A program made the position numbers and the translations under genes. Below the pieces are notes generated by a model. The model had not been told where the DNA came from and did not search any database. It saw only the letters and a program-made list of their open reading frames with translations. 9,376 nt of DNA from Acidobacteriota bacterium. Lineage in GTDB: Bacteria; Acidobacteriota; Terriglobia; Acidiferrales; 2-02-FULL-67-57. The stretch is from contig JACPRL010000152.1 of assembly GCA_016189965.1 (NCBI GenBank), forward strand, positions 1-9,376, written 5' to 3'. Below, piece after piece: positions 1 to 5,528 of the stretch. Within the stretch, counting starts at the first letter, position 1; the number at the start of each line of letters is the position of its first letter.

Positions 1-343
1 GGTAGTCGGCTTCGTCTCGAATGCGATGATCGTGAAAGCCTTTCTGCCAGAGGGGAAAGGTGTAGCCAAGCTTTTCCTTGATGTGATGAGAGCTCCCTCC
101 CTTGATGAACTGCAGGACGCGCTCAAGGGAGACGTTGGGCGCGGGTGTGATGAGCACGTGGAAGTGGTCGGGCATGGCGGAAAATTCGTGAAGCAGGTAG
201 TGCCCCTCATCGCGGTAATGAAAGAGCCAGTCGATGAAGAGGCGGGCAGGCGCTTCTTTTGCGAAGATCAGGCGGCGATTCCAGGTTCTTGAGCCGACGG
301 AGTACGTGCCTGGAGCCCGTATTAGGCGTCGGAGGCGAGGCAC
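1..343 (-). CDS. REP-associated tyrosine transposase (RAYT, IS200-like Y1 family), N-terminal part
   Basis: The gene runs off the left edge, so only the first 114 codons are visible. Y1 transposases of this family act on single-stranded REP palindromes through an HUH motif and one catalytic tyrosine. The visible part has the family hallmarks in order: GTYSVGSRTWNRRLIF (about residues 12-27), the HUH motif in MPDHFHVLITP (His60 and His62), SLERVLQFIKGG (72-83) and WQKGFHDHRIRDEADY at the cut end. The catalytic tyrosine and the NPV-type segment would lie beyond the edge, so completeness cannot be judged. I chose the GTG at 341-343 because an in-frame TGA lies four codons upstream and GAGGG sits just before it. 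Two REP-like palindromes lie directly upstream, the usual setting for RAYT genes. Whether it is active is unknown. Confidence 0.88.
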   Translation of the reverse strand, partial: MPRLRRLIRAPGTYSVGSRTWNRRLIFAKEAPARLFIDWLFHYRDEGHYLLHEFSAMPDHFHVLITPAPNVSLERVLQFIKGGSSHHIKEKLGYTFPLWQKGFHDHRIRDEADY

Positions 344-354
344 GATTAACCCTC

Positions 355-370
355 AGCGGCTAAAGCCGCT
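355..370. repeat. REP-like short palindrome 1
   Basis: AGCGGCTAAAGCCGCT is a perfect inverted repeat: seven-base arms with a two-base centre, or six-base arms with a TAAA loop. It starts 12 bases upstream of the RAYT start codon. On the plus strand it is followed by TTTTCTTTTT, but no plus-strand gene precedes it, so a role as terminator is unlikely. The shared core GGCT(A/G)AAGCC with the next palindrome points to one REP family. Confidence 0.7.
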
Positions 371-391
371 TTTCTTTTTGGCTTCTTCCCA

Positions 392-409
392 GCCGGGCTG
401 AAGCCCGGC
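392..409. repeat. REP-like short palindrome 2
   Basis: GCCGGGCTGAAGCCCGGC is a perfect inverted repeat with eight-base arms and a GA centre. It lies 21 bases from palindrome 1 and between the RAYT gene and the stop of the carbon-nitrogen hydrolase. It has the same GGCT-R-AAGCC core as palindrome 1. It could also stabilise the 3' end of the hydrolase mRNA, which would be read through it on the minus strand. No T-run follows on that strand, so it is not a typical intrinsic terminator. Confidence 0.7.
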
Positions 410-460
410 CCCGACAAAAGCTCTTTGTGCACACTAGAACGACCTCCATACCTCCCCATG

Positions 461-1366
461 TCAGTTGGCGGCTTCCGCCGCGCGCGACTCCACCTGTGCG
501 GCGGCGATGGCCCCGTAGGAGTCCGGGCGGCGGTCGCGGTAGAACTGCCAGGTGGAGCGCACCTGCTGAATGAGGTCCAGGTCGAGGTCGGCCACCAGGA
601 CTTCGTCCTTGTCGCGGCTCGCCTGAGCGATGATCTTTCCCCTCGGGTCGCAGAAGTAGCTCTTGCCGTAGAACTCGCCGATGTCCCACGGCCGCTCGTG
701 ACCCACGCGGTTGATGGCGCCGAGGAAGTACATATTGGCCACAGCGTGTGCCGGTTGCTCAAGCTCCCAGAGGTATTCCGACAGGCCGGCCACCGTCGCC
801 GAGGGGTTGAAAACAATTTCCGCCCCGTTCAGCCCCAGCGCCCGCGCCCCTTCGGGGAAGTGGCGGTCGTAGCAGATGTAGACGCCGACGCGGGCGTAGC
901 GCGTCTCGAAGACCGGATAGCCGGTGTTGCCGGGCGCGAAGTAGAACTTCTCCCAGAAGCCGGGATGGCAGTGGGGGATGTGGTGCTTGCGGTACTTGCC
1001 CAGGTAGCGCCCGTCGGCATTAATCACCGCGGCCGTGTTGTAGTAGACACCGGTCAGCTCTTCTTCGTAGACCGGCAGCACAATCACCATCTTGTGCTTC
1101 TTCGCCAGCCGCTGCGCCCAGCGCACGGTCCGCCCGCCCGGCACGCGTTCGGCCAGCGGATACCAGCGCACGTCCTGCTCGGCGCAGAAGTAGGGGCCGT
1201 AGAAAAGCTCCTGCAGGCAGACCACCTGCACGTGCTTCCGCGCTGCTTCGGCGAGCAACCGCTCGTGTTTGCGGATCATCGCCTGCTTGATCCGCGCCAG
1301 CGGCGTCTTGTCGGGCGAGCCTTCGCAGCGGGCTTGGATCAAGCCGCATCGGACTCGTCGCGCCAT
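461..1366 (-). CDS. carbon-nitrogen hydrolase, beta-ureidopropionase / N-carbamoyl amidase-like
   Basis: This 301-residue protein belongs to the nitrilase superfamily, which hydrolyses non-peptide C-N bonds with a Glu-Lys-Cys triad in the cytoplasm. The triad is visible: Glu53 in CLQELFYGPYF, Lys127 in GKYRKHHIP, and Cys165 in VYICYDRHFPEGAR. The segments NGAEIVFNPSATVAGLSEYLW (180-200), AINRVG (217-222) and FYGKSYFCDPRG (232-243) resemble beta-ureidopropionases, which turn N-carbamoyl-beta-alanine into beta-alanine in reductive pyrimidine breakdown; N-carbamoylputrescine amidase is a close alternative. Length fits the bacterial family. The ATG at 1364-1366 has a good AGAGGTGG ribosome site three bases upstream. 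No dihydropyrimidinase or other pathway gene lies nearby, so the substrate stays open. The triad and fold are firm; the substrate is inference. Confidence 0.9.
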   Translation of the reverse strand: MARRVRCGLIQARCEGSPDKTPLARIKQAMIRKHERLLAEAARKHVQVVCLQELFYGPYFCAEQDVRWYPLAERVPGGRTVRWAQRLAKKHKMVIVLPVYEEELTGVYYNTAAVINADGRYLGKYRKHHIPHCHPGFWEKFYFAPGNTGYPVFETRYARVGVYICYDRHFPEGARALGLNGAEIVFNPSATVAGLSEYLWELEQPAHAVANMYFLGAINRVGHERPWDIGEFYGKSYFCDPRGKIIAQASRDKDEVLVADLDLDLIQQVRSTWQFYRDRRPDSYGAIAAAQVESRAAEAAN

Positions 1367-1425
1367 CGTCCACCTCTCTTCTCGGCCAGGTCTCGGGGCA
1401 TCGGTCGGCGGGCGGCAAAAACCGC

Positions 1426-1454
1426 TTGGCCGGACTGGACTCTAAGAGTACACT
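1426..1454 (+). promoter_or_regulatory. possible promoter for the YihY-family gene
   Basis: TTGGCC (1426-1431) and TACACT (1449-1454) are separated by exactly 17 bases in the 157-base divergent gap. The first matches TTGACA at four of six positions and the second matches TATAAT at four of six. The site would give a leader of about 60 bases. This is a weak call made by eye in GC-rich DNA. Confidence 0.25.
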
Positions 1455-1523
1455 GCGCCATAGTACCCGAAAGCCGCGAGGGCTTCAAACTGTGAATCTC
1501 TGAGGGGCCTGACGCACCAGCCG

Positions 1524-2399
1524 ATGGCCACTGTAGGTCAACAACAGCTCAAAGCCGGCAGCACCCGGCTTTACCTGCACACGGCTCTGCATGCCATCTA
1601 CGCCAGCCTGCGGGGCGGCTCGCTCCTGCACGCGCAAGCCGTCGCCTACAATATGTTCCTGGCTTTCTTCCCGGCGCTGCTTTTTCTAGCTGCCATCATG
1701 GCCTACGCCGCTCCGGGCCTCGAGGACCTGCTCGAGGGGCTGCGCATGGTGCTGCCGTCCGGCAGCCGGCGCGCCGTGGTGGAATCGTTGCTGCGCATCA
1801 GCGAGTATCGCGGCCAAGTTCTGGTGGCGAGCGGCATCGGCACCATGCTGCTCGGCTCGCAGTTGATGTTCTCTCTCAACCTGATCTTCGCCTCCATCTA
1901 CGACCGCGAGGATCGCCGCCCCTTCTGGCGCCGCCAGCTCCAGGCCTTTGTGATGGTGCTGCTGACTGTAGTGCCCCTGGTGGCGGTCAGCCTGTTGGTC
2001 GTGTTCGGCAAGTACGTGCGCGCCTGGCTGAGCCAGCAGCTCGGCGTGGGGTTTGACCTGGCGGTGCGGGTCATCTGGACGTCGGGCTACTTCTCGGTCG
2101 GCATCCTGACGGCGATGCTGGTGCTGGCGGCGCTCTACTACTACCTGACCCCCAACCCGCGCCGGCGCTGGGAAGACGTTCTGCCGGGCGCCGCCCTGGC
2201 GATGGGGCTGTGGTGGATTGTGACCGTGGCCTTCGGTTACTACGTACAGCGCGTCGCCGTCTACAACATCCTCTACGGCGGCTTTGCCGCCGCCATCGGC
2301 CTGCTGATCTGGATGTATCTGACGGCGGCGGTGATTCTGATTGGAGCGCAGTTCAACGCCGAGCTGGCCGCCTTGCGGGCGCGCTACGACCTTTACTGA
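1524..2399 (+). CDS. YihY/virulence factor BrkB family inner-membrane protein
   Basis: This 291-residue protein has about six membrane segments, near residues 38-62, 98-124, 140-161, 183-207, 220-240 and 252-275. Family landmarks are visible: AYNMFLAFFPALLFLAAI (41-58), YYYLTPNPRRRWEDVLPGA (205-223), and YNILYGGFAAAIGLLIWMYL followed by ILIGAQFNAEL (247-281). YihY proteins were once called ribonuclease BN, but that activity belongs to another protein. Their true role is uncertain; BrkB in Bordetella was linked to serum resistance and transporter-like functions have been proposed. The ATG at 1524 is the first that keeps the N-terminal helix; the only purine-rich site, GAGGGG, is about 16 bases upstream, so initiation may be weak. 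It is divergent from the hydrolase and convergent with the glycine-zipper gene, so probably monocistronic. Confidence 0.9.
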   Translation: MATVGQQQLKAGSTRLYLHTALHAIYASLRGGSLLHAQAVAYNMFLAFFPALLFLAAIMAYAAPGLEDLLEGLRMVLPSGSRRAVVESLLRISEYRGQVLVASGIGTMLLGSQLMFSLNLIFASIYDREDRRPFWRRQLQAFVMVLLTVVPLVAVSLLVVFGKYVRAWLSQQLGVGFDLAVRVIWTSGYFSVGILTAMLVLAALYYYLTPNPRRRWEDVLPGAALAMGLWWIVTVAFGYYVQRVAVYNILYGGFAAAIGLLIWMYLTAAVILIGAQFNAELAALRARYDLY

Positions 2400-2428
2400 C
2401 GGGATTCGAGTCCGGAGTCTGTACGGGT

Positions 2429-3118
2429 TTAACGGCGGGTCCCGTTCCCGACCGCCTTCGGCATGTCGGGAACCGAGATGGCCACGCCCCGATCGATTCG
2501 CACCACGAGACCGGTGCCGGCGGGCAACTCCACTTCCTCTCCCTTGAACCAGATGAAGGCCACGGCCGCGCCCGCGGCTGCCCCAGCCGCGGCGCCGATG
2601 CCGCCCCCGGTGGCCGCGCCCACCCCGGCGCCGATGCCGATGCTGGCGCCCCGCTTGAGTTTCCGGGGCCCGCCGCCCTTGACTTCGCCTTCCTCGCCCA
2701 GGTCAAGGTCGCGGGTGATCTTCTGCAGCTCCTCCTCTTCGGGGTCGTAGAGGTCGACCAGGCTGCCGCTGATGGGCACGTTGCCCGCCCCGGGGATTTC
2801 AATGTTTTCGAACGTCAGCACCAGCCGGCCCGGCCGGCCGAAGCGCCCCGGGCGCTGGATTTCACCCAGCCGCCCGTGCACCCGCGTGCCCACGGGGATG
2901 ACTTCCACGTTGTCAATCTGCACCGGCTCTTCCACCGTGCAGATGATGCGGTCGCCTTTCTGGTTGATGCGAGAGTCGACGCTGGTACGCAGCTTGAGGG
3001 TGATTTCCGAGCCTTCCTGGAGGAAGAAATCCCGCGCCAGCAACGGCGCTAGGCCGGCCACCGCCAGACCCAGGCCGACGGCCAAAACCCGCTTCAGTTG
3101 AGTGCTTACCCCTTTCAT
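2429..3118 (-). CDS. secreted or envelope glycine-zipper protein, function unknown
   Basis: The 229-residue product starts with a basic N-terminus and a hydrophobic stretch (about 10-28, ending LLARD) that looks like a signal peptide or anchor. A beta-rich domain follows (about 37-122). Its wording, with VEEPVQIDNVEVIPVGTRVHGRL (63-84) and GRLVLTFENIEIPG (97-110), loosely resembles the beta domain of TrbI/VirB10-like proteins, though no secretion genes are near. An acidic linker (125-146) leads to a glycine zipper (about 157-187, GxGxGxG and AAAG repeats) that may insert in a membrane. The end has VELPAGTGLVVRIDR (196-210). The ATG at 3116-3118 was chosen because the longer frame back to 3187 would begin with TTG inside the -10 region of the promoter. 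A GGAGGG lies about 14 bases before the start. I do not know its function. Confidence 0.8.
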   Translation of the reverse strand: MKGVSTQLKRVLAVGLGLAVAGLAPLLARDFFLQEGSEITLKLRTSVDSRINQKGDRIICTVEEPVQIDNVEVIPVGTRVHGRLGEIQRPGRFGRPGRLVLTFENIEIPGAGNVPISGSLVDLYDPEEEELQKITRDLDLGEEGEVKGGGPRKLKRGASIGIGAGVGAATGGGIGAAAGAAAGAAVAFIWFKGEEVELPAGTGLVVRIDRGVAISVPDMPKAVGNGTRR

Positions 3119-3175
3119 GGCCGACTGTCCGCCCTCCGCCCGCCGCTTCTCCTGGGCGCCTTTCGATGCCGCTAT

Positions 3176-3201
3176 ATTATACGACAAGGCTCATCCGTCA
3201 A
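3176..3201 (-). promoter_or_regulatory. promoter for the glycine-zipper gene
   Basis: On the minus strand, TTGACG (3201-3196) is followed by a perfect TATAAT (3181-3176) and an overlapping AATATA. The spacing to TATAAT is only 14 bases; AATATA (3178-3173) sits at 17 bases but matches poorly. This AT-rich patch is a sharp exception in GC-rich DNA. Transcription from here would give a leader of about 50 bases before the ATG at 3118. Confidence 0.55.
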
Positions 3202-3257
3202 CGGTATTTCTTTGCCGGCAAGGGCGTCCGGGGGGAGGTTCCCGCGCCCAGGGCACG

Positions 3258-3286
3258 TTGCGCGCTGTGGCGCTTCTGTCTAGAAT
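3258..3286 (+). promoter_or_regulatory. candidate promoter giving a leaderless or nearly leaderless mRNA
   Basis: TTGCGC (3258-3263) and TAGAAT (3281-3286, five of six matches to TATAAT) are 17 bases apart. The expected transcript start near 3293 is only about five bases before the ATG at 3298. The gene has no Shine-Dalgarno sequence, which fits leaderless initiation. Confidence 0.45.
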
Positions 3287-3297
3287 GGCTGGCTTCA

Positions 3298-4128
3298 ATG
3301 GCTGACGAACCACAGGCCGCCTCGACCGCGACCGCAGAGCCGGCGGTTCCGGCCCAGGGCATCACGGTGGAGCTGTCCTACGCCACCGTGGCGGCCTTCG
3401 AGCACGCGGTCGCGGTGGCGCGCAAGCACCCCAGCTTCCAGGAGTTCGGGGAAGGGAAGAACCGGCGCGTGCGCGTCACCTACCAGATGACCGAGCTCGA
3501 GGCCTTGCAGGAGCTGAAGGAAGCCGCCTGGGAACTGCACCATAAGCGCGCCTGGCTCGAGGGGAACGAGATTGCCTGGCACGAAATGGCCGAGATGACA
3601 TTCTGTTTCCGCGAGTACCTGCAGCGGCCCCGGCGCGACCACTGCTTCTTTGACGGCAACTTCTGGAGCGGTTGGGGCTGCAAGTACGCGGTCGCCAACT
3701 TCTCCGACCGTATCAACACGGAGTGGCTCACCCTCGGCCACCTCGACTCAGACGGCGCCTGGGTGTTCGACAAGGCGCGCGTGGCGGCGTACGTCAAGGA
3801 GAAGCTCTTCCGCGGTTACCAGCACTGCCCGGCCTTTGACGTCGAGTACCTGGAGTTGTTGCTGGAGGTTTTCCCCGAGCGCATCGACCCGGTCGAGGAC
3901 AACCGCTGGCGGCACGTGCGCAACCGCCGAGGGGAAATCCTCTACGTGGGCCCGAAGGATGTGGACGCGGCCAAGAAGATCGTCTACGAGTTGCAGGAGA
4001 AGGTTCGCCAGCGCCGCGGCGCCGATAGCGTGCAGCCGAACGGCAAGCGGAAGCTGGCGGCCGATTGGTTCCGCCGCTACCAGCCCGCCGCGCGCAAGCG
4101 CAGCCTGTGGGTCAAAATCTTCGGCTAA
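3298..4128 (+). CDS. conserved-looking hypothetical protein with four cysteines
   Basis: I do not recognise this 276-residue protein. It has no signal peptide or membrane segment, so it is probably cytoplasmic. After an Ala/Pro/Glu-rich start (1-20) comes a short beta-alpha unit (22-60, with ITVELSYATVAAFEHAVAVA), a helical region (64-110), and an aromatic central part with CFFDGNFWSGWGCKYAVANF (116-135). A charged helical segment follows (158-200), then RRGEILYVGPKDVDAAKKIVYELQ (210-233) and a very basic tail (240-276). Cysteines are at 103, 116, 128 and 177; with nearby histidines (81, 82, 95, 115, 148, 176) they might bind metal, but the spacing matches no motif I know. The basic tail could contact nucleic acid. 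The ATG at 3298 was preferred to the longer frame from 3166, which would start upstream of the promoter. It ends 22 bases from the convergent HD-GYP gene. Confidence 0.8.
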   Translation: MADEPQAASTATAEPAVPAQGITVELSYATVAAFEHAVAVARKHPSFQEFGEGKNRRVRVTYQMTELEALQELKEAAWELHHKRAWLEGNEIAWHEMAEMTFCFREYLQRPRRDHCFFDGNFWSGWGCKYAVANFSDRINTEWLTLGHLDSDGAWVFDKARVAAYVKEKLFRGYQHCPAFDVEYLELLLEVFPERIDPVEDNRWRHVRNRRGEILYVGPKDVDAAKKIVYELQEKVRQRRGADSVQPNGKRKLAADWFRRYQPAARKRSLWVKIFG

Positions 4129-4150
4129 CTGCGCTTTCCCTCGCGTTGGC

Positions 4151-5107
4151 TCAGACGATGACTTCGGGGACTTCCAGTTCGCCGCGGCGGTGCGCGGCCA
4201 GGAAGGCCTGGACGACCTTCGGGTCGAAATCAGTGCCGGCGCCTTTGGCGATGATGTCGCGGGCTTCGAGCGGCGACATCGCTTTGCGGTAGGGGCGGTC
4301 GCTGGTGAGCGAATCCCAGACGTCGGCCACGGCGATGATGCGGGCCTCGAGGGGAATGTCTTCCCCCTCGGTGGGATGATAGCCCGAGCCGTCCCACTTG
4401 TCGTGGTGGGCGAGGATGATGGGGATGACGCGGCGCAGCGAGCCCCCCACTGGCTCCAGCAGCCCGAGCCCCTTTTCGACGTGCTGTTTCATCTCCTCGT
4501 ATTCCTTTTCGCTCAAGCGGGCGGCTTTGTAGAGGATGTCGCGGCTGATGTCGAGCTTGCCGATGTCGTGCAGCAGCGCGGCGGCCCGCACGTCTTCAAT
4601 CTGCTCCGACCCCAGCCCCAGGTAGCTCGCAATCTTAGCGGCGTAGACGGAAACGCGGTAGGAGTGGTTCTGGGTGTACTTGTCCTTGGAGATGAACTGG
4701 CGCAGGATGAGCAAGATGCCGTGGTAGGTCCGGCGCAGCTCCTGGATGTAGTTCTCTTTCCGCTCGTACAGCGTGCCCATGGTGTAAGCAGTGACCACTA
4801 GGATGCCGCCCCAGAGGGTGATGTCGAACCAGCGCTCGGTGGCCCGCCAGGCCGGGCTCATCTCGCCCAGCACGGGCTTGAAGTACATGACGAAGACCAC
4901 CAGAAAGATGCTGGCGAAGGCGGTCAGCGTGGCGTGGCGCCGGCCGTACACGTAGGCGGAGAAGAGGGTCGGCAGCACGTAGAGGCTCAAGACCATACGG
5001 TCGGCCGCCACGAGAATGTTCACCAGCCCGGCAAGGACCAGCAGGGAGAAGACCAGCAACAGCTCCTTGTTGATCTCTGCCAGGTTACGAAGCGAAACGG
5101 CTGACAT
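4151..5107 (-). CDS. membrane-anchored HD-GYP domain protein, probable cyclic-di-GMP phosphodiesterase
   Basis: This 318-residue protein has about four N-terminal membrane helices (near 15-34, 38-54, 59-78 and 95-112), a short linker helix, and a cytoplasmic HD-GYP domain (about 125-310). HD-GYP enzymes hydrolyse cyclic-di-GMP. Visible metal and catalytic residues are His148 (in NHSYRVS), the LLHDIGKL motif (His180, Asp181, Lys184), His209, the His234-His235 pair, and Asp262 in ADVWDSLTSDRPYR. The signature loop reads HHDKWDGSGYHPTEGEDIP instead of the usual HHExxDGxGYPxGLxGExIP, so GYP is replaced by GYH and the loop is one residue shorter. The other catalytic residues are present, so activity is plausible. 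The helical N-terminus may sense a membrane signal; I could not name its family. The ATG has a strong GAGGAGG seven bases upstream. No GGDEF partner is in the window. Confidence 0.92.
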   Translation of the reverse strand: MSAVSLRNLAEINKELLLVFSLLVLAGLVNILVAADRMVLSLYVLPTLFSAYVYGRRHATLTAFASIFLVVFVMYFKPVLGEMSPAWRATERWFDITLWGGILVVTAYTMGTLYERKENYIQELRRTYHGILLILRQFISKDKYTQNHSYRVSVYAAKIASYLGLGSEQIEDVRAAALLHDIGKLDISRDILYKAARLSEKEYEEMKQHVEKGLGLLEPVGGSLRRVIPIILAHHDKWDGSGYHPTEGEDIPLEARIIAVADVWDSLTSDRPYRKAMSPLEARDIIAKGAGTDFDPKVVQAFLAAHRRGELEVPEVIV

Positions 5108-5141
5108 GAGGGTTCCTCCTCTGTCGGGAAGGCGGCGCGCG

Positions 5142-5164
5142 CAGCCGGTCTGCGGGTCCGGCTG
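5142..5164. repeat. inverted repeat in the divergent control region
   Basis: CAGCCGG and CCGGCTG form perfect seven-base arms around a nine-base centre. It lies in the 150-base gap between the HD-GYP gene and the small protein gene, about 35 bases upstream of the HD-GYP start. It could be an operator or a hairpin in the HD-GYP leader. In GC-rich DNA such a match may also be chance. Confidence 0.35.
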
Positions 5165-5219
5165 CTGCCGGCTATCCTACCCCCACGGGAGGCCTCGGGG
5201 CAATGCCGGGCCGGCTGGC

Positions 5220-5247
5220 TTGCACGGGCAGGCGTAGAAGGTATAGA
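5220..5247 (+). promoter_or_regulatory. weak candidate promoter for the 79-residue gene
   Basis: TATAGA (5242-5247, four of six matches) lies 10 bases before the ATG, with TTGCAC (5220-5225, only three of six) 16 bases further upstream. A start from it would give an almost leaderless transcript, as proposed for the gene at 3298. AGAAGG (5237-5242) is about 15 bases from the ATG, which is too far for a good ribosome site. Confidence 0.3.
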
Positions 5248-5257
5248 GTCGTAGCCG

Positions 5258-5497
5258 ATGCGGGTGCGGGTGGAGTGCCACGCGGGCCACCGGGCCGACC
5301 AGCGACCCCTGCGCTTCTATTTAGCCGAGCGACGGTTCGAAGTCGTAGACGTGCTCGACCAGTGGTATGGCCCCGAAGATTTCTACGTGCGCGTGCGCGC
5401 CGACGACGGCAACATCTACATCCTGCGTCACAGCCACGATCCCAACCAGGATTTCTGGACGCTGGAGTCGTTCCGCCGGGCTACGGTAGCGAGCTGA
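5258..5497 (+). CDS. small hypothetical protein, 79 residues
   Basis: This is a short soluble protein with no signal peptide or membrane segment. It reads as a compact, mostly beta-strand fold: MRVRVECHAG (1-10), RPLRFYLAERRFEVVDVLDQWYG (16-38), DFYVRVRADDGNIYILRHS (41-59), then NQDFWTLESFRR (63-74). The pattern of alternating strands ending in YILRH resembles small uncharacterised proteins I associate with Acidobacteria and similar bacteria, but I cannot name a family and infer no function. Coding is supported by sensible amino-acid order, aromatic positions and its fit between neighbours: it ends 31 bases from the convergent O-antigen-ligase-like gene. It has one cysteine (Cys7). The ATG at 5258 lacks a well-spaced Shine-Dalgarno site. 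Confidence 0.72.
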   Translation: MRVRVECHAGHRADQRPLRFYLAERRFEVVDVLDQWYGPEDFYVRVRADDGNIYILRHSHDPNQDFWTLESFRRATVAS

Positions 5498-5528
5498 ACA
5501 ATCTCTCCCCGGACGGGCGGCGACCCCA

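Noticed and set aside
355..380. The first REP-like palindrome plus the following TTTTCTTTTT as an intrinsic terminator
   Set aside because: The T-run is on the plus strand, but both flanking genes run on the minus strand, so no transcript would end there.
1471..1490. A short AAGCC/GGCTT inverted repeat in the divergent gap before the YihY-family gene
   Set aside because: Only five base pairs; too short to separate from chance in this base composition.
425..1495. A 356-codon plus-strand open frame opposite the carbon-nitrogen hydrolase
   Set aside because: It is the antisense shadow of a clear enzyme gene in GC-rich DNA; its translation has no recognisable motif and it has no ribosome site.
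3119..3187. A 23-residue N-terminal extension of the glycine-zipper protein starting with TTG at 3187
   Set aside because: That codon lies inside the -10 region of the likely promoter, and the extension would bury the signal-like N-terminus.
3166..3297. A 44-residue N-terminal extension of the 276-residue protein
   Set aside because: It would begin upstream of the candidate promoter at 3258-3286 and cross the promoter of the divergent gene; the text is arginine-rich and unlike a domain.
3650..4801. A 383-codon plus-strand open frame spanning the 276-residue gene and the HD-GYP gene
   Set aside because: Its translation is low-complexity Ser/Arg/Ala text in an alternative frame of one gene and antisense to another with clear catalytic motifs.
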